NCBI GenBank assembly: GCA_913055905.1
Contig: CAJXLB010000004.1
Coordinates: 62,001-126,000, forward strand
Source: an uncultured Winogradskyella sp.
GTDB taxonomy: Bacteria; Bacteroidota; Bacteroidia; Flavobacteriales; Flavobacteriaceae
Length of the DNA: 64,000 nt
Direction of reading: 5' to 3'
Shown: positions 17,714 to 27,681 of the stretch, one piece after another
Layout of the letters: each line of letters starts with the position of its first letter
How positions within the stretch are numbered: the stretch's first letter is position 1
The notes under the pieces: model-generated
Told to the model about the DNA's origin: nothing
Databases searched by the model: none
Seen by the model: only the letters and a program-made list of their open reading frames with translations
Translations under genes and position numbers: made by a program

Positions 17714-18994
17714 TTACCATTCATTAATCTTATTGCTGTCTAACTTCACAAAAATAAACAGCAATATGGTGAAGCCCCAAAGTCCTGAACCACCATAACT
17801 AAAAAACGGAAGAGGAATACCTACTGTGGGTATTAAACCCATTACCATGCCAATGTTTATTGTAAAATGTAAAAAGAAAATGGAGGCAACGCCATAGCCA
17901 TAAACCCTACTGAATTGGGATTTTTGGGCTTCAGCCAAATACAGAATGCGTATAATTAGAGCCACAAACAAGATTACCACAAAACTGCTGCCAAGAAAAC
18001 CCCATTCTTCACCAACCGTACTAAAGATATAGTCGGTTTCCTGCTCAGGAACAAATTTACCAGTAGTCCTTGTACCTTGCAAAAAACCTTTTCCAGTTAT
18101 ACCACCTGAACTAATAGCTTGCTCCGACTGAATAAGATTGTAAGCTTCGGCTTTTTTCATCTTTTCCAATTTAATAGGGTCTTTTTCCAATCGTAACCAC
18201 AAGCTAATCCTATTTTGTTGGTGAGGTTTTAATACATGTTGATAAAACAGTTTGACACCAAAGGAAAATCCAATGGCCAAAAGCAACACAAGAATATATT
18301 GAAGCACAGAGCTTCGTTTCTTTCGTCTCAGTAAGTACCGCGATAGCAAAACAGCCGCAGCAATCAGCACTGTAATTGTTACGCCTAACTTCAAAGATAA
18401 CACAGCAAGAAAAATTAAGGATAAGGCTACGACAAGGTACACTTGCTGGAGTCCCTCACGGTAGAATACAAAAAAGAATGCCAAATACACTATCGTACTT
18501 CCTGCATCATTTTGAAGGAGGATGAGCAATGCTGGAATAACAATTATGGCGGCAACCCTTAGCTGGTCCTTAAGGGTTTTCATGTTGGTTTGGATGTCAC
18601 TAATATATTTTGCGACAGCTAATGCTGTGGCAAACTTTGCAAACTCGCTGGGTTGGATGGTCATACTTCCAATACCATACCATGACCTAGCACCGTTGAT
18701 TTCCTTTCCAAATATAAATAGACCCAAAAGCGCAAGAATGGCGATGAGATAGATAATACTGGCAAAACGTTCATAGAATTTGGCCTCGAGGGACAGGATT
18801 AGGATAATCAAAATCAATGACAATCCCATAAATATGAGTTGTTTGCCATATAATTGTGACGTGTCAAAGTAGTTTGTAATCTCACCAACATGCGAGGCAG
18901 ACAGTATATTGAGATAACCAAAGGCTACGAGAAGTACATACAAGAGGATAATTATCCAATCAAATTGAAAGCGTCTTTGGTTTTCTCTATACAT
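17714..18994 (-). CDS. rodA: Rod-shape peptidoglycan polymerase RodA
   Basis: 426 residues, SEDS family, about ten membrane helices. RodA is the glycosyltransferase that extends peptidoglycan glycan strands during lateral wall growth, working with PBP2. Visible motifs: NGARSWYGIGSMTIQPSEFAK (lipid II channel region), TDYIFSTVGEEWGFLG, and IPTVGIPLPFFSYGGSGLW near the C-terminus. It is the last gene of the mreB-mreC-mreD-PBP2-rodA operon, 15 bases after PBP2. Confidence 0.96.
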   Translation of the reverse strand: MYRENQRRFQFDWIIILLYVLLVAFGYLNILSASHVGEITNYFDTSQLYGKQLIFMGLSLILIILILSLEAKFYERFASIIYLIAILALLGLFIFGKEINGARSWYGIGSMTIQPSEFAKFATALAVAKYISDIQTNMKTLKDQLRVAAIIVIPALLILLQNDAGSTIVYLAFFFVFYREGLQQVYLVVALSLIFLAVLSLKLGVTITVLIAAAVLLSRYLLRRKKRSSVLQYILVLLLAIGFSFGVKLFYQHVLKPHQQNRISLWLRLEKDPIKLEKMKKAEAYNLIQSEQAISSGGITGKGFLQGTRTTGKFVPEQETDYIFSTVGEEWGFLGSSFVVILFVALIIRILYLAEAQKSQFSRVYGYGVASIFFLHFTINIGMVMGLIPTVGIPLPFFSYGGSGLWGFTILLFIFVKLDSNKINEW

Positions 18995-19009
18995 TAAAAC
19001 GAGATAATT

Positions 19010-20920
19010 TTAATCTATGGTTGCGTAATTTTCAATAACCTGTAATTGAGTTTCACCATTAATTTTAAATGGTTCACCCGAATAAGGTTTTGCGTATTCA
19101 TTCTCTAGGCTGTGGGTGAAAATCCATTTTTCCAAGTCTTTGCGGGTCGTTTCGCCCTTAATATATTTCTCTATCATTAAGCTGGCCATTTTCCCAGCAA
19201 AACGGCTACCCCAATAACCATTCTCCACAAAAACAGCAATAGCAATGGTAGGATTATCTTTAGGAGCAAAAGCCACAAAAATGGAGTGATCCGTTAATTG
19301 TGTTTTAACTCCATCAATTTTAATGAAGTTTTCAGCCGTACCAGTTTTACCACAGATATCAATTCCAGGTATTCTCAATGTGCTAGCCGTACCTTCATTA
19401 TAAACATCAAACATACCTTGTATCACAGGTTCAAAATGTTCCTTATCTATGGAAGTATATTTAGGAAGTTTGAATTTACTGGGAATTGTGTCCCCTTCGA
19501 TATCTTTAATGATGTGTGGCGTGTAATAATAGCCTCTGTTTCCTATAGCAGCTGCCATATTAGCTAATTGAATAGGTGTAGCTTCTACTTCACCTTGACC
19601 TATGGCATTTGAAACGATATAGGTTGAGGCCCAGCGATCATCGCCATAGGCACGATCGTAATAGTCACCATCAGGAATGCGTCCAGGTCTGCCCACAGGT
19701 AAGTCGTTATTGAGAAAATCTCCTAGACCAAAGCTCTTGGCATGATTGGCCCAAACATTCACACCATCTCCAGCATCATCATATTTTTCAATAATGCGTC
19801 GGTAAACATTAACAAAATAGGCATTGCAGGATTGGGAAATACCCTGATTCATATTAACAGGACTTTTATGGTGGTGGCATCCCGTTAATTTTCGGCTTCC
19901 ATAGTAGTAGCCCATACGACAGGAAAACCTGTCATTAGTGTCAACTACACCTTCTTGAAGGGCAATTAAGGCATTGATAACCTTGAAGGGCGAACCTGGA
20001 GGATATTGAGCCTGAAGGCCTCTATCGTAGGTGGGCATATTAATAGTGTCCCTAAATAATCGGGAAAAATTTTTGTTGCGTTCCCTACCTACCAATAAAT
20101 TAGGATTATAGCTGGGACCTGTTACCATGGCTAAAATTTCACCACTACTAGGTTCCAACGCTACAATGCCTCCTCGCTTATGTTTCATCAGTAATTCGCC
20201 ATAAGCTTGAAGCTCAGAATCTATGGTTATGGTAATATCCTTTCCTGGTTTTGGTAAAGTATCGTATAGGCCATTTTTATAGGGCCCAATATTTTTATTA
20301 AACCGATCCTTTTGTATAAAATTTATTCCCTTAGTTCCTCTCAGGGTTTTTTCATAAGATTTTTCTATCCCTTGCTTTCCAATAAGGTCACCCATTTTAT
20401 AATAGGAATCTCTGTTTATATCGCGCTGTCCTACTTCGCCCAAATCGCCCAAGACATTGGCGCCAATGTTTGTTTGGTAGGCTCGCATTGACCTTTTTTG
20501 GATATAGAAACCTTCATACTTCCACATAACTTCCTGTAGAACGGCATAATCTTCCTTGGATAATTGGGGCACAAAGGGAGAGGGTAATCGCGGTGAATAA
20601 TTTATTGCCTTTTGGAGTTTTTCTTCATAGGTATCAACGTCAATACCCAATAAATCGCAAAATTCTCGTATTTCCAATGAATCCAAGGGTTCAATTTCCC
20701 TTGGAATGACCATGACATCGTAAGAGGGCTGATTGGCAACTAATAGTTTTCCGTTTCTATCATAAACATAGCCACGTTTAGGATAGTTGTATTCCTTCCG
20801 GATGGCCGTATCTTCCAAAATGCTATAGGACGCCCCGTGGTACACCTGTAGATAGAATAAACGTGCTAAGAATACAAGTCCTACTAAAATGGTTGTTGAT
20901 AAAAGTAATAACTTCCTCAT
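19010..20920 (-). CDS. mrdA: Penicillin-binding protein 2 (elongasome transpeptidase)
   Basis: 636 residues. One N-terminal membrane anchor, a PBP dimer (pedestal) domain (about 45-220), and a transpeptidase domain (about 250-600). The three active-site motifs are present: SxxK as Ser310-P-F-K in PPGSPFK, SxN as Ser364-C-N, and KTG at 525-527. It cross-links peptidoglycan in the periplasm together with RodA under MreBCD control. Its ATG overlaps the mreD stop by four bases (ATGA), a sign of translational coupling. Confidence 0.96.
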   Translation of the reverse strand: MRKLLLLSTTILVGLVFLARLFYLQVYHGASYSILEDTAIRKEYNYPKRGYVYDRNGKLLVANQPSYDVMVIPREIEPLDSLEIREFCDLLGIDVDTYEEKLQKAINYSPRLPSPFVPQLSKEDYAVLQEVMWKYEGFYIQKRSMRAYQTNIGANVLGDLGEVGQRDINRDSYYKMGDLIGKQGIEKSYEKTLRGTKGINFIQKDRFNKNIGPYKNGLYDTLPKPGKDITITIDSELQAYGELLMKHKRGGIVALEPSSGEILAMVTGPSYNPNLLVGRERNKNFSRLFRDTINMPTYDRGLQAQYPPGSPFKVINALIALQEGVVDTNDRFSCRMGYYYGSRKLTGCHHHKSPVNMNQGISQSCNAYFVNVYRRIIEKYDDAGDGVNVWANHAKSFGLGDFLNNDLPVGRPGRIPDGDYYDRAYGDDRWASTYIVSNAIGQGEVEATPIQLANMAAAIGNRGYYYTPHIIKDIEGDTIPSKFKLPKYTSIDKEHFEPVIQGMFDVYNEGTASTLRIPGIDICGKTGTAENFIKIDGVKTQLTDHSIFVAFAPKDNPTIAIAVFVENGYWGSRFAGKMASLMIEKYIKGETTRKDLEKWIFTHSLENEYAKPYSGEPFKINGETQLQVIENYATID

Positions 20921-21423
20921 TTACGGTTTTGACTAAACAAAATTATTATAAGTATGGCTACTATTGTAGTGAATATACTTGAAAATAACGTCTTTTTTAG
21001 TATTAACCATATGCCACTGATGTTAAAAATCTCTAAGGAGAAGAGCATAAGGTGGTGGATAAGGGTTCCTACGGCCACATAGCTTATGAGACTGCCAATT
21101 TCTAAATTATTGAATTTAACACTTTGATGTTCGTAGAGCATTCCAAAGGAGAACTTTAGAAGTACGGGTCTACTGTAAGCCAATAAGACAGATGATGCAG
21201 CATGGACGCCTCCAGAATCCAAAAACGTATCTATGGTCATTCCTAAAAGAAAGCTCACCAAAAGTAAAATAAGCCGATTGTCCTTTATTGGAAACAAAAA
21301 AATGAAAATGATATAGATGTAAGGATTGATATAGCCCAAAAAGTTGATGTTGTTAAAAATGGCAACCTGTGCCAAGACCAACAGAATAAATTGGATTATA
21401 TGTAAACCTAGTGCACTATTCAT
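20917..21423 (-). CDS. mreD: Rod shape-determining protein MreD
   Basis: 168 residues, almost entirely hydrophobic, with five or six predicted membrane helices. MreD joins MreC and the MreB filament to RodA/PBP2. Sequence motifs are weak in this family (FLFPIKDNRLILLLVSFLLG is typical), so the call rests on hydropathy, length and position between mreC and PBP2. It overlaps mreC by 8 bases and PBP2 by 4. Confidence 0.92.
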   Translation of the reverse strand: MNSALGLHIIQFILLVLAQVAIFNNINFLGYINPYIYIIFIFLFPIKDNRLILLLVSFLLGMTIDTFLDSGGVHAASSVLLAYSRPVLLKFSFGMLYEHQSVKFNNLEIGSLISYVAVGTLIHHLMLFSLEIFNISGIWLILKKTLFSSIFTTIVAILIIILFSQNRK

Positions 21424-22237
21424 TAAGCTTATCCTCTAGTTGTTTGATTTCCTCTCTATCAGTATTCTCAATGATATAAACCTTGCCTATATTGGTCATG
21501 TCATTAAAAAGCCTAACGTCTATGGTATAGGTATCTCCACCAACATCGGTCGTGAAATTTTCAACAGTTCCAATTTGTATGCCCTTAGGAAAAATAGCCG
21601 ACTGGCCACCTGATACAATGGTGTCGCCAACTTTAACTGGTGCAAATTTTGACACGTCTATGAGTTGCATGATGTCGGGCGAAGCGCCATTCCAGGTTAA
21701 GGACCCAAAGTGGTTAGTAGCTTTTAATTTTGCGTTAATTCTACTCTTTTTATTTAATATGGAAAGCACTGTTGAATATCCATTACTGGTATTATCAATG
21801 ATTCCAATAATGCCTTTAGGGTGTATAACACCAAAATCTCTTTTGATGCCATCTTTATTGCCTTTGTTTAAAGTGAGGTAGTTATTGGTTAAAGAATAGC
21901 TGTTTTTATAAACTTCTGCTGAGGTGATGCGATATTTTTTACCATCTAAAATAGAATCCTTCGTGCCTGTAGCTAAAGATTCTTTTGAATTAAACAATAC
22001 TTCCTTGAGACGCTTATTTTCTTCAATAAGGAGTTCATTTTCTTGTTTGAGGGAAAAATATTGATCTACGGAATTTATAGTGCCGTAAATGCCACCAGTA
22101 ACAGCATTGGCTGAATTTATAAATCTACTTCTATGATAAGAGTGGGATTGTATGGTTAGCGCCAACGAAATTCCAAATAGCAACAAAAACAATAGAAACG
22201 TTTTGTTTCGTATTACAAAGTTTATGATTTGTTGCAT
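21416..22237 (-). CDS. mreC: Rod shape-determining protein MreC
   Basis: 273 residues: an N-terminal membrane helix (about 12-28), a coiled coil (about 55-85, QENELLIEENKRLKEVLFN) and a beta-barrel periplasmic domain (about 100-260) with GVIHPKGIIGIIDNTSNGYS and VGDTIVSGGQSAIFPKGI. MreC binds PBP2 and switches on RodA-PBP2 synthesis in the periplasm. It starts 9 bases after mreB. Confidence 0.95.
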   Translation of the reverse strand: MQQIINFVIRNKTFLLFLLLFGISLALTIQSHSYHRSRFINSANAVTGGIYGTINSVDQYFSLKQENELLIEENKRLKEVLFNSKESLATGTKDSILDGKKYRITSAEVYKNSYSLTNNYLTLNKGNKDGIKRDFGVIHPKGIIGIIDNTSNGYSTVLSILNKKSRINAKLKATNHFGSLTWNGASPDIMQLIDVSKFAPVKVGDTIVSGGQSAIFPKGIQIGTVENFTTDVGGDTYTIDVRLFNDMTNIGKVYIIENTDREEIKQLEDKLNE

Positions 22238-22246
22238 TAATTAGAA

Positions 22247-23275
22247 TTATTTAATCAATACGCTTTTGTATTTAGGTAAATTCTTTAAGACAATTCCAGT
22301 ACCTCTTACAACGGCACGTAATGGGTCTTCAGCAATATAAACCGGCAAATCTGTTTTTTGGGATAAACGCTTGTCTAGTCCACGTAGCATAGAACCACCA
22401 CCAGCAAGGTAGATACCTGTATTATAGATGTCTGCTGCAAGTTCTGGAGGGGTTTGGGATAGGGTTTCCATCACGGAGTCCTCAATACGGAGTATGGATT
22501 TATCTAGTGCTTTTGCAATTTCCCTGTAGGATATCTGCACTTGTTTTGGTTTTCCGGTGAGTAAGTCTCGCCCTTGAACACTCATGTCTTCTGGCGGTAA
22601 TTCCAAGTCCTCTGTAGCGGCACCAATCTTTATTTTTATTTTTTCTGCAGTACGATCGCCAACATATAAGTTGTGTTGCGTTCGCATATAATAGATGATA
22701 TCATTGGTAAAGACGTCTCCAGCAACTTTTACTGATTTATCGCAGACAATACCACCAAGAGCGATAACAGCGATTTCTGTAGTTCCGCCACCTATGTCTA
22801 CAATCATATTACCTTTTGGTTGCATAATGTCTACACCAATACCAATAGCTGCAGCCATGGGTTCGTGGATTAAGTAGACTTCCTTGCCATTAACGCGTTC
22901 ACAGGATTCTTTAACGGCGCGCATCTCTACTTCTGTAATACCTGATGGAATACAAACAACCATTCTAAGCGCAGGGTTAAAGAATTTCTTGCGCAACGCA
23001 GGTATGTTTTTTATAAACATACTTATCATCTGTTCTGACGCGTCAAAATCGGCAATGACGCCATCTTTCAAAGGACGAATCGTTTTAATATTTTCATGGG
23101 TCTTTCCCTGCATCATATTGGCTTCCTTGCCAACAGCGATTATCTTGCCGCTAATTCTATCCCTAGCCACAATTGATGGGTTGTCTACAACAACTTTATC
23201 GTGATGGATAATAAGGGTATTTGCCGTTCCTAAGTCTATGGCTATTTCTTCGGTTAAGAAATCAAAAAATCCCAT
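22247..23275 (-). CDS. mreB: Rod shape-determining actin homologue MreB
   Basis: 342 residues. Actin-fold ATPase that forms membrane-associated filaments guiding lateral wall synthesis. Phosphate loops IDLGTANTLI (about 13-22) and DIGGGTTEIAVI, the adenosine motif AGGGSMLRGLD near 290, and EPMAAAIGIG are all present. First gene of the elongasome operon. The 151-base gap to purH upstream shows no clear promoter consensus. Confidence 0.98.
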   Translation of the reverse strand: MGFFDFLTEEIAIDLGTANTLIIHHDKVVVDNPSIVARDRISGKIIAVGKEANMMQGKTHENIKTIRPLKDGVIADFDASEQMISMFIKNIPALRKKFFNPALRMVVCIPSGITEVEMRAVKESCERVNGKEVYLIHEPMAAAIGIGVDIMQPKGNMIVDIGGGTTEIAVIALGGIVCDKSVKVAGDVFTNDIIYYMRTQHNLYVGDRTAEKIKIKIGAATEDLELPPEDMSVQGRDLLTGKPKQVQISYREIAKALDKSILRIEDSVMETLSQTPPELAADIYNTGIYLAGGGSMLRGLDKRLSQKTDLPVYIAEDPLRAVVRGTGIVLKNLPKYKSVLIK

Positions 23276-23426
23276 GCGCTATTAATAATTATTGGGGTTA
23301 CTTCTATTGGTCTTTAATGACATTATGTAAATGTAATCAATTATACGATAAATCTTCTATTCTAGATGTTTATTGGGTTGCTTTTATTAAAAAAGATACA
23401 GCATTTAAATTCAGAAACCTCTGGCA

Positions 23427-24956
23427 TTAATGCTTAAAATGTCTTGTTCCGGTGAAAACCATGGCTAAATCATGTTTATTACAATAATCAATGCTAAGCT
23501 GGTCTTTAATAGAACCACCTGGCTGTATAACGGCTTTAATACCTGCGTTATGTGCAATCTCAACACAATCTGGAAATGGAAAAAAAGCATCGCTTGCCAT
23601 TACCGCGCCCTTTAAATCAAACTCAAAGGATTTGGCCTTATGTATGGCTTGATTAAGTGCATCAACACGGCTGGTCTGTCCGGTTCCACTTGCACAAAGC
23701 TGTTTGTTTTTTGCCAAAACAATGGTGTTTGATTTAGTATGCTTACATATTTTGGAAGCAAAAATCAAATCGTCCAATTCTGCCTCTGACGGATTGGAAT
23801 TGGTTACACTTGTTAAATCTTCTTTACTATCCGTTTTGCTATCCTTATCTTGAACCAACATACCGTTTAGGCAGGTGCGTATTGTGGTGTCTGCTAACGT
23901 TACGTCTTTTAATTCTAAAATAATTCTATTCTTTTTGCCTTTGAGTATTTCTAGGGCGTCTTCGCTAAAGGATGGTGCAATTACAACTTCGCAGAATAGT
24001 TTATGGATTTCTTCAGCAGTTGGTTTATCAATTTCCGAATTGCTAATTAATATGCCACCAAACGCAGAAACGGGATCACCTGCCAAAGCGTCTACATAGG
24101 CGTCGTGTACCGTTTTGCGCTGGGCAAAACCACAGGCATTGTTATGCTTCAGTATGGCAAACGTCGGATCTTCATTTTTAAATTCCAGAATTAGATTAAC
24201 GGCAGCATCTACATCTAAAAGATTGTTGTAACTGAGTTCCTTACCATGAAGTTTGTTGAACATTGCATCAAAATCACCAAAGAAAAATCCTTTTTGGTGT
24301 GGATTTTCACCATAGCGTAACACTTTTCCTTTGGTTTCGCTCACTTTCAATACCGGAATCTCTTCTGTTTGGTTAAAATAGTTGAAAATAGCCGTATCGT
24401 AATGAGAGGACACATTAAAGGCTTTAGCTGCAAAGTGTTTTCTATCATCTAGAGACGTTTTACCGTCCTTATCATTCAGTAGATTTAAGAAACTCGAATA
24501 GTCTTCAACCGAAGACACACAAACGACATCAGCATAATTTTTAGCGGCTGCTCTGATTAACGATATGCCGCCTATGTCTATTTTCTCAATTATATCTTGA
24601 TGGTTAGCTCCGGATGCTACGGTGTTCTCAAAAGGATAAAGGTCTACTATGACCAAATCAATTTGGGGAATTTCAAATTCGGCCAACTCAGCAATGTCAC
24701 TCTGATTTTCTTGACGATTTAATATGCCTCCAAAAACTTTGGGATGCAGGGTTTTTACACGGCCACCAAGAATTGAAGGGTATGATGTTACATCTTCTAC
24801 TGGGACTACATCGATACCCAAGTCCTTTATGAATTTTTCCGTTCCTCCTGTAGAATATATAGTAACATTTAATTCGTTTAGTTTTTTAACTATAGGTTCT
24901 AACCCATCTTTACTGAAGACTGAAATTAGTGCGGAGGAAATGGTTTTATTGCTCAT
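23427..24956 (-). CDS. purH: Bifunctional AICAR transformylase / IMP cyclohydrolase
   Basis: 509 residues from the ATG at 24956 (MSNKTISSALISVFSKDGL). It catalyses the last two steps of IMP synthesis. The N-terminal MGS-like cyclohydrolase domain (about 1-135) has ISVFSKDG, YSTGGTEKFI and GGRVKTLHPKVFGG; the C-terminal transformylase domain has ILKHNNACGFA and MASDAFFPFPDCVE. An in-frame ATG 13 codons upstream is unlikely because a perfect promoter element lies at 24983-24990, between the two starts. Confidence 0.96.
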   Translation of the reverse strand: MSNKTISSALISVFSKDGLEPIVKKLNELNVTIYSTGGTEKFIKDLGIDVVPVEDVTSYPSILGGRVKTLHPKVFGGILNRQENQSDIAELAEFEIPQIDLVIVDLYPFENTVASGANHQDIIEKIDIGGISLIRAAAKNYADVVCVSSVEDYSSFLNLLNDKDGKTSLDDRKHFAAKAFNVSSHYDTAIFNYFNQTEEIPVLKVSETKGKVLRYGENPHQKGFFFGDFDAMFNKLHGKELSYNNLLDVDAAVNLILEFKNEDPTFAILKHNNACGFAQRKTVHDAYVDALAGDPVSAFGGILISNSEIDKPTAEEIHKLFCEVVIAPSFSEDALEILKGKKNRIILELKDVTLADTTIRTCLNGMLVQDKDSKTDSKEDLTSVTNSNPSEAELDDLIFASKICKHTKSNTIVLAKNKQLCASGTGQTSRVDALNQAIHKAKSFEFDLKGAVMASDAFFPFPDCVEIAHNAGIKAVIQPGGSIKDQLSIDYCNKHDLAMVFTGTRHFKH

Positions 24957-24982
24957 AATTTTAGGTTGTGTTTTTAATGCGG

Positions 24983-24990
24983 CAAAAATA
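24983..24990 (-). promoter_or_regulatory. Promoter -7 element of purH
   Basis: TATTTTTG on the minus strand, an exact TAnnTTTG match 27 bases before the chosen purH ATG. It decides between the two possible purH starts. Confidence 0.65.
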
Positions 24991-25100
24991 CGCATATTAC
25001 CTATGAAAACATTGGGCTTAAAGTGAGTTTGTTAAAGTTTTTTGTAACAATGAATTGTTGACAACGTCTAACCAAAGAACTCCAGTAAAGGGATATCTAA

Positions 25101-26351
25101 ATGCTAGTCTACCTAAGATTATTAAAAGAAAGTTTTTCTTTTGCGATAACAGCGCTGAATAACAATAAACTCAGGACCTTTCTTTCGCTTTTAGGCGTAA
25201 CAGTTGGTATTTTTTCCATAATAGCTGTGCTCGCTGCTGTAGATTCATTGGATAGAAGTATCAGGGAAAACTTGGATGGTATTGATACCAATACCATTTA
25301 CATCATGAACATCTCTTTTGGACCTACTGATGTCCCCAAATGGAAGCGGGATAATTTTGATCCTATTTCTTATGACGACTACAATTTTGTTAGGAAAAAC
25401 ATATCCGATATTGAGGCTTCTGCCTACAGTATTTTTGGCTTAAGGGAAACGGTTAGGTACCAAGCGGAAACCTTAGGAGGTGTTAATGTAGCAGCGGTAA
25501 CACATGGTATTTATGACATAGAGCGACTTAAATTGGGCAAGGGGCGGTTTTACACCGAGGTAGAATCAGAGACAGGCTCGCCCGTAGTGGTTATAGGCTA
25601 TCGTTTAGCTGAAAACCTCTTTGGCAAAGCAGAGCCTTTGGGCAAGGAGGTGCGAATTTTTGGAAGAAAATTAAAGGTCATTGGTGTTTTGGAAAAATAC
25701 GGTGACGGGATTGGAGACTCACCAGATGATACTGTTTATCTGCCGGTTAATTTTGTTCGTGGTATTAGAAATACAGGGAAAAATGGCTATCCTACTGCTA
25801 TTGTGATTAAACCAAAATCATATGTAGATATTGATGCGTTTGAGGGCTTATTAACGCAGAAATTTAGAATACATCGCGGCGTTAAAGCTGGTGAGATAAG
25901 CGATTTTTTTCTATCCAAGCTTTCGGGCTTTGTCAATTTAATCGATGGTATAATTTCTACTATGAATGCCATTGGGTGGATGCTCAGCGGATTTTCCTTA
26001 CTTGTGGGAGGATTTGGTATTGCCAACATTATGTTTGTGAGTGTTAAGGAACGGAATAATATTATCGGAATTCAAAAATCCCTGGGTGCTAAGAATAGAT
26101 TCATTCTTTTTCAATTTCTTTTTGAAGCGATCATCCTTGCACTTCTTGGCGGACTCGTTGGTCTTGGATTGGTTTACCTGATAACGGTATTGGTAAATCT
26201 AACTATAGAGGATTTTACTTTTGTTCTGTCCTTTACTAACATCGCTATAGCAATTGGTATATCTAGTTTTATAGGGTTGGTTTCTGGTGTTATTCCAGCC
26301 TTGTCTGCGTCACGGCTCGATCCAGTAGAGGCCATTAGAACGGGAATGTAA
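25101..26351 (+). CDS. FtsX/MacB-type ABC transporter permease (copy 1)
   Basis: 416 residues. N-terminal membrane helix after LRTFLSLLGVTVGIFSIIAV, a periplasmic MacB-PCD domain (about 50-260), and three membrane helices of the FtsX domain (about 285-405; NIMFVSVKERNNIIGIQKSLGA). MacB-like permeases act by mechanotransmission to move lipoproteins, peptides or drugs out of the periplasm. No ATPase gene is adjacent, so the energising subunit must be elsewhere. The next gene is a close paralogue. Confidence 0.9.
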   Translation: MLVYLRLLKESFSFAITALNNNKLRTFLSLLGVTVGIFSIIAVLAAVDSLDRSIRENLDGIDTNTIYIMNISFGPTDVPKWKRDNFDPISYDDYNFVRKNISDIEASAYSIFGLRETVRYQAETLGGVNVAAVTHGIYDIERLKLGKGRFYTEVESETGSPVVVIGYRLAENLFGKAEPLGKEVRIFGRKLKVIGVLEKYGDGIGDSPDDTVYLPVNFVRGIRNTGKNGYPTAIVIKPKSYVDIDAFEGLLTQKFRIHRGVKAGEISDFFLSKLSGFVNLIDGIISTMNAIGWMLSGFSLLVGGFGIANIMFVSVKERNNIIGIQKSLGAKNRFILFQFLFEAIILALLGGLVGLGLVYLITVLVNLTIEDFTFVLSFTNIAIAIGISSFIGLVSGVIPALSASRLDPVEAIRTGM

Positions 26352-26427
26352 TTATAATTTCAATTTAAGTTTTTTTAACAGATTTCTTTCTTAAACCAAT
26401 TATCTTTAGCCTTAATAATTGGGTACG

Positions 26428-27681
26428 ATGTTGGTATATATTCGTTTATTGAAAGAAAGCTTCTCTTTTGCTTTTAGTGCTCTGGCCAATAATAAGCTTA
26501 GGACTTTTTTGTCATTGCTGGGCGTTACTATTGGTATTTTTTCCATTATAGCCGTTTTGGCGGCCGTAGATTCCTTGGATAAAAATATTAAAGACCAGCT
26601 AAGCGCCTTGGATAGCAATACGATGTATTTGTCCAACTTTAGTTTTGGACCCACAGAGGTGCCGCGCTGGAAATGGCAAACTTTTGACAAAATATCTTAC
26701 ACAGAATATAAGTATTTGCAGGAGTCCTTATCACAAGTTGAAGAAATGGCCTATCAACTTTTTGTGCCAAGAGAAAGTATTAGATACGAATCCGAATTGA
26801 TTCAAAGCGTAAATACAGTCGTGGTTTCTAGCGAGTTTTCAGATATCCAGCGACTGGAGTTCGAAAAAGGCCGCTTTTACAATGAAATGGAATCTAATGC
26901 TGGAAGGGCCGTGGTGGTTATTGGTTCTGAAATTGCAAAGAATCTGTTTGGAGACATTGATCCCATAGGTAAAAAGGTGAGGCTTTATGGTCAAAAATTT
27001 ACAGTTATCGGTGTAGTAAAAAAGGAAGGGTCTGGACTTTTTGGCGACAGCAATGATATTTCAATCTTCTTACCATCAAATTTTGTGAGAACGCGATATG
27101 GCGAAAACGTGTCATCCATGATTCCGGTAGTTATTATTAAACCAAAATCTGGTGTTGATGCCGATGAGGTAGAGGCAGAATTAGTGCAATTACTGAGAAA
27201 TAAGCGCGGCATTAAACCCGATGAAATCAATACGTTTTTTATTAGTGTGGTTGAAGGTCTTCAAAGCTTTATCGATGGTATCATTGCAAGCATGAACACC
27301 ATAGGTTGGGTGATTAGCCTTTTTTCTTTACTGGTAGGAGGTTTCGGAATTGCCAATATTATGTTTGTTAGTGTAAAAGAGCGCACTAATATTATTGGTA
27401 TTCAGAAGTCCTTAGGCGCAAAAAATAAATTTATTTTATTTCAATTTTTGTTTGAAGCGGTTATTCTGGCTGTTGTTGGTGGAATTGTGGGTCTGGTGAT
27501 GGTGTGGTTTGGTACTCTCATCGCCTCAGGATTTACAGAGGACTTTGAATTTGTGCTATCTTTTAAAAATATGCTTATTGGATTTTCAATATCCTCGTTT
27601 ATTGGATTGATTTCGGGCGTTGTTCCAGCCATTTCAGCTTCACGGCTAGATCCGGTTGAAGCCATAAGAACTGGGATGTAA
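26428..27681 (+). CDS. FtsX/MacB-type ABC transporter permease (copy 2)
   Basis: 417 residues with the same layout as the gene before it and long identical stretches, such as LVGGFGIANIMFVSVKER and the closing ASRLDPVEAIRTGM. This is clearly a tandem duplication; the periplasmic domains have diverged more than the membrane parts. The two copies could form a heterodimer on one ATPase. The start at ATG 26428 is chosen by alignment with copy 1 (MLVY(L/I)RLLKESFSFA); an upstream TTG at 26419 is less likely. It ends directly against the convergent GAF gene. Confidence 0.9.
   Translation: MLVYIRLLKESFSFAFSALANNKLRTFLSLLGVTIGIFSIIAVLAAVDSLDKNIKDQLSALDSNTMYLSNFSFGPTEVPRWKWQTFDKISYTEYKYLQESLSQVEEMAYQLFVPRESIRYESELIQSVNTVVVSSEFSDIQRLEFEKGRFYNEMESNAGRAVVVIGSEIAKNLFGDIDPIGKKVRLYGQKFTVIGVVKKEGSGLFGDSNDISIFLPSNFVRTRYGENVSSMIPVVIIKPKSGVDADEVEAELVQLLRNKRGIKPDEINTFFISVVEGLQSFIDGIIASMNTIGWVISLFSLLVGGFGIANIMFVSVKERTNIIGIQKSLGAKNKFILFQFLFEAVILAVVGGIVGLVMVWFGTLIASGFTEDFEFVLSFKNMLIGFSISSFIGLISGVVPAISASRLDPVEAIRTGM

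Noticed and set aside
26352-26427. Recent identical duplication of the permease gene
   Set aside because: The two copies are clearly paralogous but differ throughout, so this is not an assembly repeat or a very recent event.
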